Shown here piece after piece: positions 15,908 through 24,838 of a DNA stretch of 38,434 bases (the first letter of the stretch is position 1; each line of letters begins with the position of its first letter). The translations under genes were made by a program, and so were the position numbers. Origin of the DNA: an uncultured Erysipelotrichaceae bacterium. GTDB lineage: Bacteria; Bacillota_I; Bacilli_A; Erysipelotrichales; Erysipelotrichaceae. A model generated the notes under the pieces. It had not been told where the DNA came from, ran no database searches, and saw only the letters and a program-made list of their open reading frames with translations. The stretch is from the NCBI GenBank assembly GCA_902786245.1, contig CADABS010000026.1, positions 1 through 38,434 of the forward strand. The letters are read 5' to 3'.

Positions 15908-16754
15908 ATTTCCATCCCTTCGGAATGATATAGTGTTCGAAAAGATATCTGCCGACACCGCCCTCCAGGCATTTATACTCCGTAATATCATCTGCGATGG
16001 CCTTTGTAAGAGGCTGCCCGTCTGCCAGACATACACCCCATCCCGATGCCTCCAGCATCGGGTTGTCATTTTCATTATCGCCGAAAGTGATTATATCCTT
16101 CAGATCGATCGCGTTCTGTGCCGCGAACCGCTTCAGTCCGGTGCCCTTCGTGATGCCCTTTTCCAGAACTTCGACGGTACCCGGGAACGTTCCGACAACC
16201 TGATAGATATCTGAGAACTTCTCCATGACTCTTTTGCGCACCAGCGGTTCAATCTCCGGTGTCGTCCGGAACAGCAGCTTATATGCCGGTTTTTCGCAGA
16301 ATCCGTCGACATCGCCGGTTTTGTCTTCAAACATGAACCCGTGCCGACGCGAAGATTCCAGCAGTTCTCCCTGGATATTCATTGCGTTATGGTTTCCGCC
16401 GCCTTCTGCATTGAGGGAAATCTGATATTCATCGATCAGCGGCAGCATATATTCAATCAGTTCTTTGAGTTTTTCTCTGTCGATCAGATCGATACTCCAG
16501 ATTTCTTCATGGAATCTGTCCCATACCTGGCCGCCGTTCATGCCGATCAGAAAATCAAACGGTTCCGGCATATTCCATGTCTCCGCCTGCTTCAGAAGTC
16601 TCTGATCCATTTCTCTTCCGGTCGCCAGACCGATCAGAACCCCATGTTCATGCAGGATGTGAAATGCATCCTTTGTCACCTGCGGGAGATCCGCCCCTTT
16701 GAATGTCAGCGTCATATCGATATCTGCCGCAAGTGCCTTTATATTTTCAATCAT
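15906..16754 (-). CDS. HAD-IIB family (Cof-type) hydrolase
   Basis: The 282-aa protein has the layout of Cof-type sugar-phosphate phosphatases. Motif I is ADIDMTLT (nucleophile Asp11, acid/base Asp13; the usual DxDGT has Met in place of Gly), motif II is LATGR, and motif IV is GDNENDNPML near the C-terminus. A C2B cap lies between. Substrates are usually phosphosugars or FMN-like compounds; none can be assigned. The ATG has AAGGGG upstream, and the gene starts 12 bp after the ABC gene stop, so it is the last gene of the marR-ABC operon. A role in detoxifying or recycling something related to the exporter's substrate is speculative. Confidence 0.88.
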   Translation of the reverse strand: MIENIKALAADIDMTLTFKGADLPQVTKDAFHILHEHGVLIGLATGREMDQRLLKQAETWNMPEPFDFLIGMNGGQVWDRFHEEIWSIDLIDREKLKELIEYMLPLIDEYQISLNAEGGGNHNAMNIQGELLESSRRHGFMFEDKTGDVDGFCEKPAYKLLFRTTPEIEPLVRKRVMEKFSDIYQVVGTFPGTVEVLEKGITKGTGLKRFAAQNAIDLKDIITFGDNENDNPMLEASGWGVCLADGQPLTKAIADDITEYKCLEGGVGRYLFEHYIIPKGWK

Positions 16755-16766
16755 ATATCCCCTTCT

Positions 16767-18653
16767 TTATCCGCCGATGGCATTTCCTGTGTAGAGCTGG
16801 TAGTATCTTCCCTTTTTCTCGATCAGCTCATCGTGATTTCCCCGCTCAATGATACGTCCGTTTTCCAGTACCATGATGCAGTCGCTGTTGCGTACGGTAG
16901 AAAGACGGTGGGCAATGACGAATGTCGTTCTGCCATGCATCAGTGCGTCCATGCCTTCCTGTACGATCTTTTCGGTACGCGAGTCGATCGAAGAAGTCGC
17001 TTCGTCCAGAATCATGACCGGCGGATCTGCAACTGCCGCTCTGGCAATTGCCAGAAGCTGACGCTGGCCCTGGGAAAGATTGGAGCCGTCGCCCTTCAGC
17101 ATCGTCTGATAGCCATCCGGCAGACGCTTGATAAAACTGTCCGCCCGGGCAAGCTTTGCGGCCATGATGCATTCTTCATCCGTCGCCTCCAGCCGGCCGT
17201 AGCGGATATTCTCCATGACCGTACCGGTGAACAGATGCGTATCCTGCAGAACCATACCCAGCGATCTGCGCAGATCAGGTTTCTTGATCTTATTGATATT
17301 GATGTCATCGTATCTGATCTTGCCGTCCGCAATATCATAGAAACGGTTGATCAGATTTGTGATCGTCGTCTTGCCGGCACCGGTCGAACCGACAAAGGCA
17401 ATCTTCTGACCGGGCTCTGCTTCCATATCGATATTGTGCAGAACTGTCTTCTTCCCGTCATAGGTAAAGTCGACATCCAGGAACGTCACCTTGCCCTGCA
17501 GCTTCTGATAGGTAACCGTGCCGTCTGCCTGATGCGGATGTCTCCAGGCCCAGATATCTGTCTTTTCCTCTGCTTCCGTCAAAGTACCGTCCGGTGCTTC
17601 ATGGACATTGACCAGTTCGACATAGCCTTCATCCACTTCAGATTCTTCATCCAGCATCGCAAAGACACGTTCCGCACCGGCCATGGCCGAGATGATCGAT
17701 GCGACCTGCTGTGAAATCTGCGTCACCGGCATCGAGAAACTCCGGTTCAGCTGCATAAATGAAACCAGTGTACCCAGAGTCAGAGGGAATACGCCGCTCA
17801 GGGCAATACCCGCACCGATCGCTGCACATAATACATAGGAGATATTTCCGATATTCGCCATGATCGGCATCATGATATTGGCAAACTTATTCGCATTGTT
17901 CGCCGCATCGCGCAGATCATCATTGATTTTCTCAAAGTCCGCAATCGCCTTATCTTCATGGCAGAACACCTTGACGACTTTCTGCCCGTTCAGCATTTCC
18001 TCGATGTATCCGTTGACCGCACCGAGATTCCTCTGCTGTCTGACAAAATACGTCCTCGACTTTCCGCCGATCTTTCCCGAGACAAAGATCATGACCGTGA
18101 CCATGATACAGGACAGTACGGTCAGCGGCAGGGAAAGAACGATCATTGATACAAACGTCGTAATGATCGTTGCGCCGCTGTTGACAAAGTTCGGAATTGT
18201 CTGACCGATCACCTGCCGCAGCGTATCAATATCATTTGTATACACTGACATGATATCGCCGTGCTTATGCGTATCGAAATAGCGGATCGGCAGCGATTCC
18301 ATATGCGTAAACAGTTCCGTTCGCAGATGCCGCATGGTTCCCTGTCCGATCGTCGCAGTCATCCGGTGATAGAAGAAGGATGACAGCACACCGACGGAAA
18401 GAACCGAAGCAAGCTTCACCAGACGTGCACCCAGGGCCGAGAAATCCGGATTGCTCTGACCAAGCAACGGGGCAATGTAATCATCGATCAGCGTCCGGGT
18501 AAACAGCGTACTCTGCAGCGTGCATACCGCAGTCACAATGATCAGCACAATGACCAGAAAGAACTGCCACTTATAGTATCTGAACATATAGCTCAGAATG
18601 CGTCCCATGAAGTTTTTATCAAAGCCTCTTCTCACAGGTTTTTTCTCACTCAT
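16767..18653 (-). CDS. ABC exporter half-transporter, canonical-site subunit (YheH/BmrD/EfrB-like)
   Basis: The 628-aa protein has an N-terminal six-helix exporter domain (about 25-330) and a C-terminal ATPase. Walker A is GSTGAGKTT, the signature is LSQGQRQ and Walker B is MILDEATSSID with the catalytic Glu present. A ~40-residue insertion rich in Glu and His/Trp lies between the membrane and ATPase parts. With the upstream subunit it forms a heterodimeric ABC exporter of the BmrCD/EfrAB/TM287-288 kind, which usually extrudes hydrophobic drugs or peptides. The start at 18653 is chosen because GGAGG lies 8 nt upstream; the longer reading to 18743 runs into the preceding gene. It begins 16 bp after that gene. 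Confidence 0.93.
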   Translation of the reverse strand: MSEKKPVRRGFDKNFMGRILSYMFRYYKWQFFLVIVLIIVTAVCTLQSTLFTRTLIDDYIAPLLGQSNPDFSALGARLVKLASVLSVGVLSSFFYHRMTATIGQGTMRHLRTELFTHMESLPIRYFDTHKHGDIMSVYTNDIDTLRQVIGQTIPNFVNSGATIITTFVSMIVLSLPLTVLSCIMVTVMIFVSGKIGGKSRTYFVRQQRNLGAVNGYIEEMLNGQKVVKVFCHEDKAIADFEKINDDLRDAANNANKFANIMMPIMANIGNISYVLCAAIGAGIALSGVFPLTLGTLVSFMQLNRSFSMPVTQISQQVASIISAMAGAERVFAMLDEESEVDEGYVELVNVHEAPDGTLTEAEEKTDIWAWRHPHQADGTVTYQKLQGKVTFLDVDFTYDGKKTVLHNIDMEAEPGQKIAFVGSTGAGKTTITNLINRFYDIADGKIRYDDININKIKKPDLRRSLGMVLQDTHLFTGTVMENIRYGRLEATDEECIMAAKLARADSFIKRLPDGYQTMLKGDGSNLSQGQRQLLAIARAAVADPPVMILDEATSSIDSRTEKIVQEGMDALMHGRTTFVIAHRLSTVRNSDCIMVLENGRIIERGNHDELIEKKGRYYQLYTGNAIGG

Positions 18654-18669
18654 GACAATGCCTCCTTTC

Positions 18670-20418
18670 CTACGCTGCCGACGGCTGGTCGAAGTCGCCG
18701 CCGCCCTTGATCTGTGTATTGTAGATTTCCTGATACAGCTCATTGGTCTTCAGCAGATTCTCCGGTGTATCGAATCCGTCGACATGGCCTCTGTACAGCA
18801 TCAGTACCCTGTCCGCATGTTCAATACTGGAAATACGCTGGGAGATGATCAGCTTTGTCGTACCCGGGATCGTTTCGGCAAATGCCTTCTTGATCTTTGC
18901 GTCCGTTGCCGTATCGACCGCCGATGTCGAATCGTCCAGTACCAGTACCTTCGGATTCTTCAGCAGCGCCCGGGCGATGCACAGTCTCTGTTTCTGACCG
19001 CCCGATACGTTCGTTCCGCCCTGTTCAATATACGTGTTATAGCCATCCGGGAACTTCTCGATGAATTCATCGGCACAGGCCAGCCGGCATGCCTCCCGGC
19101 ACTGCTCTTCTGTCGCATCCGGATTGCCCCAGCGCAGATTGTCAAGAATCGTACCCGAGAACAGTTCGTTCTTCTGCAGCACCACCGCAACGGCATTGCG
19201 GAGTACTTCCATATCGTAGTCCTTAACATCCTTTCCGCCGACCTTCACAGTTCCTTCGTTTGCGTCATACAGTCTGGAAATCAGAGATACCAGCGTTGAT
19301 TTGCCGGAACCGGTCGGACCCATGATACCGATCGTTTCACCGGAATGAATATGCAGATCGATATCCTTCAGTACCTTTTCACCCGTTCCCTGCTTATAGG
19401 AGAACGATACATGCTCAAAATCGATATCGCCGTTCTCCACTGCCATGACCGGTTCTGCCGGATTCTGCAGATCCGGTGTTTCCGTCAGAACTTCATAGAT
19501 ACGCTTCATGGAGGCAGTCGACATGGAAATCATGACAAAGACCATGGAAAGCATCATCAGAGACATCAGAATGCTCATGACATAGGAGAACATCGATGTC
19601 AGATTTCCTTCCGTGATCGTACCTGCCACAACCAGTTTTGCGCCGAACCAGGACAGCGAAATGATACAGCCGTAGACCACCAGCATCATCGCCGGATTGT
19701 TCAGGGCAACCAGATGTTCTGCCTTGATGAACATATTCTGCAGATTGACAGCCGCCTCCGTGAATTTCCTGTTTTCATAATCTTCCCGGACAAATGCCTT
19801 GACGACACGGATCGCTGAAACATTTTCCTGGACACTTGCATTCAGCGCATCATACTTCCGGAATACATTGTTGAAAGTCACCGTCGCATTGGCAATGATG
19901 ATCGTCAGCAGAAATGCAAGGATCACGATGGCAACGACAAAGATCATGGACAGTTCCGAACTGATCGTCATCGCCATGAACACGGACATCACCAGCATCA
20001 GAGGCGGACGCACCGCCATGCGGATGATCATCTGGAATGCATTCTGCAGATTCGTGATATCCGTTGTCATTCTCGTGACCAGACCGGCCGTTGAGAACTT
20101 ATCGATATTCGAAAACGAATAATCCTGTATCTTTCTGTACATGTCCTTTCTGACATTGGCCGCAAACCCGGTGGAAGCTGCCGCCGCATGTCTTCCCGCC
20201 TGGGCCCCGAAGAACAGCGACGCAAACGCCATGGCAACCATCAGACCGCCGTAGACAAGCACTGCATCCATGTTTCCGGCAGTAATGCCCCGGTCGATAA
20301 TCAGTGCCGTCACATACGGAATCAGCACTTCCATCAGTACTTCCGCTGCTGTATAAACCGGTGTCAGGATCGTATCCTTTTTATATTCACCGATTTCATT
20401 CATAAGTGTTTTCAGCAT
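18670..20418 (-). CDS. ABC exporter half-transporter, degenerate-site subunit (YheI/BmrC/EfrA-like)
   Basis: The 582-aa protein has a six-helix exporter domain (about 15-310) and an ATPase domain. Walker A is GPTGSGKST, the signature is VSGGQKQR and Walker B is VLVLDDSTSAVD. The residue after the Walker B Asp is Asp, not the catalytic Glu, which is the mark of the degenerate nucleotide site in heterodimeric exporters. It therefore pairs with the next gene product. AAAGGGG precedes the ATG, 4 bp after the marR stop. Loss of one catalytic site is normal for this class, not a defect. The likely role is export of hydrophobic compounds; specificity is unknown. Confidence 0.93.
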   Translation of the reverse strand: MLKTLMNEIGEYKKDTILTPVYTAAEVLMEVLIPYVTALIIDRGITAGNMDAVLVYGGLMVAMAFASLFFGAQAGRHAAAASTGFAANVRKDMYRKIQDYSFSNIDKFSTAGLVTRMTTDITNLQNAFQMIIRMAVRPPLMLVMSVFMAMTISSELSMIFVVAIVILAFLLTIIIANATVTFNNVFRKYDALNASVQENVSAIRVVKAFVREDYENRKFTEAAVNLQNMFIKAEHLVALNNPAMMLVVYGCIISLSWFGAKLVVAGTITEGNLTSMFSYVMSILMSLMMLSMVFVMISMSTASMKRIYEVLTETPDLQNPAEPVMAVENGDIDFEHVSFSYKQGTGEKVLKDIDLHIHSGETIGIMGPTGSGKSTLVSLISRLYDANEGTVKVGGKDVKDYDMEVLRNAVAVVLQKNELFSGTILDNLRWGNPDATEEQCREACRLACADEFIEKFPDGYNTYIEQGGTNVSGGQKQRLCIARALLKNPKVLVLDDSTSAVDTATDAKIKKAFAETIPGTTKLIISQRISSIEHADRVLMLYRGHVDGFDTPENLLKTNELYQEIYNTQIKGGGDFDQPSAA

Positions 20419-20422
20419 CCGT

Positions 20423-20866
20423 TTACCCCTTTCCTTCTGTCATATCGCTGCAGATATTCGCATAGATCCTCTGCAGATACCCATACAGCTCTTCCTTTTC
20501 TTTTTCACTGAAGCCGTCAACCAGCTGACTGTCGCCCGCCTCCATAAACGCATGATGCTTTGTCAGAAAATCGATGCCTTTATCACTGAGCCGCACCATT
20601 TTGACCCTTCTGTCACCGGGATCCGCGAACCCCTCGACAAACTGCTTTATCTCAAGACGGGAAACGATTCCTGCCATCGTCGCCTGGGCAACTTCAAACT
20701 TCCGTTCCATCGCCTTCATCGGAGCCGTCCTGTTTTCCTGCCGGAACAGGTAATGAAGCACCCGCATCTGGCTGAGTGTCAGATCATTTCTGGCAAGTTC
20801 GCTGTTCGCTCTCTGAAAAAGACGGTCATTGATTTTCTTGAAAAGCAGACCAAAACTCTCTTCCAT
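20423..20866 (-). CDS. MarR family transcriptional regulator
   Basis: The 147-aa protein has the MarR winged-helix layout: N-terminal dimerisation helix, helix-turn-helix (about 50-85, with FEVAQATMAGIVSRLE) and the wing motif DPGDRRVKMVRLSDKG, the family signature. MarR proteins usually repress their own operon and release it when a phenolic or hydrophobic ligand binds. Here the next two genes encode the heterodimeric exporter, and a perfect inverted repeat overlaps the promoter just upstream. GAGGTG lies 4 nt before the ATG. Autoregulation of the whole marR-ABC-ABC-HAD operon is therefore strongly suggested. Confidence 0.93.
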   Translation of the reverse strand: MEESFGLLFKKINDRLFQRANSELARNDLTLSQMRVLHYLFRQENRTAPMKAMERKFEVAQATMAGIVSRLEIKQFVEGFADPGDRRVKMVRLSDKGIDFLTKHHAFMEAGDSQLVDGFSEKEKEELYGYLQRIYANICSDMTEGKG

Positions 20867-20886
20867 TTTTCACCTCGTACCTGTCC

Positions 20887-20914
20887 ATTATAAGCATTGA
20901 CAGCCTGCTGTCAA
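20887..20914 (-). promoter_or_regulatory. Promoter of the marR-ABC-HAD operon
   Basis: Minus-strand TTGACA (20909-20914) and TATAAT (20887-20892) with a 16-bp spacer form a near-consensus sigma-A promoter. The transcript leader is about 15 nt before GAGGTG. Confidence 0.88.
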
Positions 20915-20915
20915 T
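20896..20915. promoter_or_regulatory. Probable MarR operator (perfect inverted repeat)
   Basis: ATTGACAG-N4-CTGTCAAT, 8-bp perfect arms, covers the -35 box and most of the spacer of the marR promoter. A repressor bound here would block RNA polymerase. MarR sites are typically 16-20 bp palindromes of this type. Confidence 0.8.
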
Positions 20916-20935
20916 AGTGTGCTATTGATTTGATG

Positions 20936-20961
20936 AAAGAAAAGCCTTCCGTTCGGAAGAC
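20936..20961 (-). terminator. Intrinsic terminator of the MATE gene
   Basis: GTCTTCC/GGAAGGC stem (one G-U pair; 20944-20950 with 20955-20961) with GAAC loop is followed by TTTTCTTT on the minus strand. It isolates the MATE gene from the marR operon. Confidence 0.85.
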
Positions 20962-20963
20962 TC

Positions 20964-22322
20964 TTACAGATCGATCTGTTTCATCCATTTCTTTGAGAGA
21001 ATGCGCTTCGCACCGATCAGGGATTTGATGACCCAGTCGATACGCAGACTCAGCATGACAGTAAACGCATCCAGATGCAGAACCAGGCCCGTCAGATATC
21101 CCAGGGGAACCGATACCAGCCACAGGAAGCCGGCATCGATGAACATAACGAACTTCGTATCGCCGCCTCCCCGCAGAACACCCTTTGTGATCGTTGACTG
21201 CATCGCCTGGAACACGACCATCAGCGATACCGCATTCAGCATCCCTATACCGATTTCATATGTTTCTTCGGATATTTCATAGAAACCCAGGATCGCCGGT
21301 CCGACCAGACGCATGACGACTGCCGTGATCAGTCCCAGTACAACGGACAGTGCCAGCAGCGTCACTGCCTCATGATATGCCTGTTCCCGTTTTCCTTCCC
21401 CCAGACGGTTGCCGATCACCGTATGAGATGCCTGGCCCATGCCGGAGGTAAATACCGTACAGAACCGCATGACCATCGCAATGATCGCATTGGCCGCCAC
21501 AAATGCAGTTCCCATATGTCCGATGATAATTGCGACCGCGCTGTTGCCGAAAGCAAGCAGCGAATCCGATGCCATGACCGGAAGACTGTATTCAAAATAC
21601 TTCCGGACAACTTCTCCGCAGGGTCTGAATATATCTCTGAACCGGAAGCCGACCTTCTTTTCATACAGGAAGAAATATCCGCCGATCACAGCCGCTTCAA
21701 CAACCCTGGCAATCACGGTTCCCAATGCGGCACCGGCGATTTCCATTCTCGGCATGCCCAGTTTTCCGAATATGAATATCCAGTTGAAGAAGATATTGAC
21801 GAAGAAACTGACAATGGAAGTATACAGAGGAATTCTGACATCGCGGATCGACCGCAGGATCTGTGTCAGTGTCAGAGAAATGCCCATCAGGAAGAATGTC
21901 GGAATACTCCAGCGGAAATAAATGACACCTTTGGCAATGACATCCGCATCCGCCGTATAGATATGCATGATGGCAGGCGCAAAGAACAGGACCGCCAGTG
22001 TAAACAGCGCCGAGATCACGGTTTCAAACCTTAACATCGTAGCTGCTGTTTTCTTCAGGGAATCAACATTCCCGGAGCCCCAGTACTGCGCTGTCAGAAC
22101 TGCTGCACCGCAGCCCATGCCCATGCACAGAATCTGGAAAATATTGATGAAATCATTGGCCAGAGAAGATGCGGAAAGCTGTATTTCACCGAATTTTCCA
22201 AGCATGACCGTATCCATCATATTGACACCGATCGTAATGACATTCTGGGCAATGATCGGAAATGCCATCACCGCAACTCTGCGGTAGAAATTCCTGTCTT
22301 TCACAAATACTTTTTCCATCAT
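20964..22322 (-). CDS. MATE family efflux transporter
   Basis: The 452-aa protein has about twelve hydrophobic helices in two homologous halves, the layout of MATE (NorM/DinF-like) cation-coupled efflux pumps. Recognisable pieces are the MDTVMLGKFGEIQLSA segment after the first helix and the internal SLRIDWVIKSL region near the C-terminus. It is predicted to export cationic or hydrophobic compounds. The start at 22322 (7 nt after GAGGTG) is better placed than GTG 22328, which is 1 nt from that site; ATG 22319 is also possible. It is transcribed alone, divergent from the GH4 gene and upstream of the exporter operon, so two efflux systems are adjacent. Confidence 0.92.
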   Translation of the reverse strand: MMEKVFVKDRNFYRRVAVMAFPIIAQNVITIGVNMMDTVMLGKFGEIQLSASSLANDFINIFQILCMGMGCGAAVLTAQYWGSGNVDSLKKTAATMLRFETVISALFTLAVLFFAPAIMHIYTADADVIAKGVIYFRWSIPTFFLMGISLTLTQILRSIRDVRIPLYTSIVSFFVNIFFNWIFIFGKLGMPRMEIAGAALGTVIARVVEAAVIGGYFFLYEKKVGFRFRDIFRPCGEVVRKYFEYSLPVMASDSLLAFGNSAVAIIIGHMGTAFVAANAIIAMVMRFCTVFTSGMGQASHTVIGNRLGEGKREQAYHEAVTLLALSVVLGLITAVVMRLVGPAILGFYEISEETYEIGIGMLNAVSLMVVFQAMQSTITKGVLRGGGDTKFVMFIDAGFLWLVSVPLGYLTGLVLHLDAFTVMLSLRIDWVIKSLIGAKRILSKKWMKQIDL

Positions 22323-22345
22323 CTTCACGCACCTCAGACGGTTCT

Positions 22346-22351
22346 ATTATA
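22346..22351 (-). promoter_or_regulatory. -10 box of the MATE gene
   Basis: TATAAT on the minus strand, 23 nt before ATG 22322. No good -35 or TG extension is seen. Confidence 0.4.
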
Positions 22352-22439
22352 TTCGAATCCGGCATAGGACAGCCATAAATACATATCGTTGCAGGGATCC
22401 GCTATGTATGTCAGAATGGCTTTGCATAAGGAGCACATC

Positions 22440-23834
22440 ATGAAAGATCATGGATTGAAAATTGTCACCATCGGCGGCGGATCCAGCTATACCCCTGAAC
22501 TGATGCAGGGATTTATCAGCCGCTGTGAAACCCTTCCCGTCAGAGAAATCTGGCTCGTCGATATTCCCGAAGGAGAAGAAAAACTGAACATTGTCGGAGC
22601 CATGGCACAGCGCATGTGGGATGCCTCCCCGTATGATGTCAAAGTCCATCTGACCCTGGACCGCAGAGAAGCCCTGAAAGACGCAGACTTCGTAACCACC
22701 CAGTTCCGCGTCGGTCTGCTCAACGCCCGGATCAAAGACGAGCGCATTCCCCTTTCCTATGGTCAGATCGGCCAGGAAACAAACGGTGCCGGCGGTATTT
22801 TCAAAGCGCTGCGAACCATTCCCGTCATTCTCGATATCGTCAAAGACATGCAGGAACTCTGTCCGGATGCCTGGCTGATCAATTTTACCAATCCCTCCGG
22901 TATGATTACGGAAGCGGTGATCCGTCATGCCGGATTTGAAAAATGCATCGGCTTATGCAACGGGCCGATCACCGTCATGAAGGAAGAACCCGGGATGCTG
23001 GGCGGAAAGCAGGAAGATTATCATTTCCGTTTCGCCGGTCTGAATCATTTCCACTACCACCGTGTCTTCCGGAAAGCAGACGGCAAGGAAGTTACCAAAG
23101 ATATCCTGCAGCGCATGGCAGAAGATGACAGAGCCAATATGGTCAATGTACATAAGGAATCGTATATGGCAGATCAGCTGACCGCAATGAACTGCATTCC
23201 CTTCAGCTACCACCGCTATTATTATCTCTATGAAGAAATGCTTGCCCATCAGCTTGCGGAATATGAAAACCATACGACCCGGGCCGAAACCGTCCGGGCT
23301 GTCGAAGAAGAACTCTTTGAACTCTATAAGGATCCCGCTTTGCATGAAATGCCCGAACTGCTGAAGAAAAGAGGCGGTGCCTATTACAGCGACGCCGCCT
23401 GTACAGCCATCAATAATATTTACAACAGCACCGGAGAAATGATGGTCGTCAACACCCGCAACCGCGGTGCCATTGCCTCTCTTCCCTATGACTGCGTTGT
23501 TGAGGTCAGTTCCCTGCTGTTCTCTGACGGACCGGTTCCTCTGGTATTCGGCGATTTCGAACCCTCCGAAAGAGGCTGGCTGCAGATCATGAAGGCAATG
23601 GAGGAAACCGTCATTGAAGCGGCAATTGAAGGAAACTACGGGAAACTGCTGAAAGCATTCCAGATGAATCCTCTGATCCGCCATGGCCACACAGCACAGG
23701 CAATGATGGACGAAATGCTTGTCGCCAATGAAAAATATCTCCCGCAGTTCAGCGGAAAAATACAGGAACTGAAGGTAAAAGGCATCATCATTCATGACGA
23801 AAAAGTCCGTGCCATATGCGCAGCTGGACTGTAA
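22440..23834 (+). CDS. 6-phospho-beta-glucosidase, glycoside hydrolase family 4
   Basis: The 464-aa protein begins with the NAD-binding motif IGGGSSYTPEL (about 11-21) typical of GH4. The metal-binding/active-site residues Cys173 (in CNGP) and His203 (in GLNHFHY) are present. GH4 enzymes use NAD and a divalent metal to hydrolyse 6-phospho-glycosides by a redox elimination mechanism. The DIPEG and TTQFRVG features favour the 6-phospho-beta-glucosidase (LicH/CelF-like) branch, which processes PTS-imported beta-glucosides. No PTS genes are adjacent. The start at 22440 is set by GGAG 7 nt upstream; a longer in-frame reading lacks a site. It ends 5 bp from the convergent DUF1848 gene. Confidence 0.9.
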   Translation: MKDHGLKIVTIGGGSSYTPELMQGFISRCETLPVREIWLVDIPEGEEKLNIVGAMAQRMWDASPYDVKVHLTLDRREALKDADFVTTQFRVGLLNARIKDERIPLSYGQIGQETNGAGGIFKALRTIPVILDIVKDMQELCPDAWLINFTNPSGMITEAVIRHAGFEKCIGLCNGPITVMKEEPGMLGGKQEDYHFRFAGLNHFHYHRVFRKADGKEVTKDILQRMAEDDRANMVNVHKESYMADQLTAMNCIPFSYHRYYYLYEEMLAHQLAEYENHTTRAETVRAVEEELFELYKDPALHEMPELLKKRGGAYYSDAACTAINNIYNSTGEMMVVNTRNRGAIASLPYDCVVEVSSLLFSDGPVPLVFGDFEPSERGWLQIMKAMEETVIEAAIEGNYGKLLKAFQMNPLIRHGHTAQAMMDEMLVANEKYLPQFSGKIQELKVKGIIIHDEKVRAICAAGL

Positions 23835-23839
23835 AACGG

Positions 23840-24781
23840 TCATTCTTCCGTAAAATCCAGACGCATCTGTCCGTCCAGATAGCTGACCTGTTTTGCCTCG
23901 GTAATGATATCGTCTTTCTGCACTGTTCCGCACAGCAGCGGACTGGCAGGATCATGCATGCGCATGTTCCGGATCACCGATTCTCTGTCGTAATTGGCAT
24001 AGCAGTAGCGGCAGAAATGCGCGCATGTATTGTACATGCCGATATCGCTGCCGAGCAGACAGGAACATCCCTCCCGGGCATTCATCTGCGACCTGGGCAC
24101 ATCCAGATGAATATGCAGTGCATCTTCGATTACTTCCTGTGTCATGCATCCCGACGCAATCGCACCGAATCTTTCCAGTGCTTTGTCTTCCAGACACAGA
24201 TACACCTGCATGCCATGGGCAGCAGCTGTCTTTACAAAATACTCCGTCAGGATCTCCTGATCCGTTTTAGACACTTCCCGTACTTCCGGGAAGTTTTTAA
24301 CGGTCTTCTGGTACAGGTCGATAAAACTGACAACAACTCTTTTCGTATATCCCTGCAATTCACTGCAGATCTTTTGGAACGCCCGCTGATGATATTCCAT
24401 TGTATATCTTTCCGAAAGAAATACCGGATCATAGCGCCAGATCACCGCATCGGATCCGATGGTTTCCGACAGTTTCTGAAAGGAACGGATGACTTCATGT
24501 TTATCCGGAACACCCGGTTCAATGTCTTTCGCATACGGAGTCAGCGTGACATACCAGAGCTGCCGGAACCTCTTCAGTTCTTCCAGATGTTCCAGCATCG
24601 GTCCGGGATTCTTGGTACAGAAAGAAAGCACATCGACGACATCCGGCGTCAGTCTGTAGCGGTAGATCTGTTTCGGATAATAAGGATTTCTGACCAGCAC
24701 AAAACCTTCACGAACCCTGTTCATGAACCATTCGGAATAGAATGCCGGAATATCCGTGCGGCTGCCCGTGTTCAGTATCAT
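23840..24781 (-). CDS. DUF1848 family protein with C-terminal cysteine cluster
   Basis: The 313-aa protein matches the DUF1848 family. It starts MILNTGSRTDIPAFYSEW and has alternating strand/helix segments in the middle (VVVSFIDLY, MQVYLCLE) that suggest a TIM-barrel-like core. The C-terminal region has a dense cysteine cluster (CSCLLGSDIGMYNTCAHFC followed by RYCYAN) reminiscent of iron-sulfur or radical SAM-like proteins, though the classic N-terminal CxxxCxxC is absent. Biochemical function is unknown. GGAGAAGAG precedes the ATG. It lies 57 bp after the aspartokinase gene, separated by a strong terminator, so any co-transcription needs read-through. Confidence 0.85.
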   Translation of the reverse strand: MILNTGSRTDIPAFYSEWFMNRVREGFVLVRNPYYPKQIYRYRLTPDVVDVLSFCTKNPGPMLEHLEELKRFRQLWYVTLTPYAKDIEPGVPDKHEVIRSFQKLSETIGSDAVIWRYDPVFLSERYTMEYHQRAFQKICSELQGYTKRVVVSFIDLYQKTVKNFPEVREVSKTDQEILTEYFVKTAAAHGMQVYLCLEDKALERFGAIASGCMTQEVIEDALHIHLDVPRSQMNAREGCSCLLGSDIGMYNTCAHFCRYCYANYDRESVIRNMRMHDPASPLLCGTVQKDDIITEAKQVSYLDGQMRLDFTEE

Positions 24782-24793
24782 CTCTTCTCCATC

Positions 24794-24825
24794 AAAAAAG
24801 TGCAGTTATATTTAACCACACTTTT
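24794..24825 (-). terminator. Intrinsic terminator of the aspartokinase gene
   Basis: A 13-bp stem (24796-24808 with 24813-24825; two G-U pairs on the minus strand) with a 4-nt loop is followed by TT and further T. It could also work partly in the opposite direction. Confidence 0.82.
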
Positions 24826-24838
24826 CATTGATATTCCT

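Noticed and set aside
18654-18743. 30-residue N-terminal extension of the second ABC subunit
   Set aside because: It overlaps the preceding ABC gene and is rich in Arg and Ser; GGAGG precedes ATG 18653.
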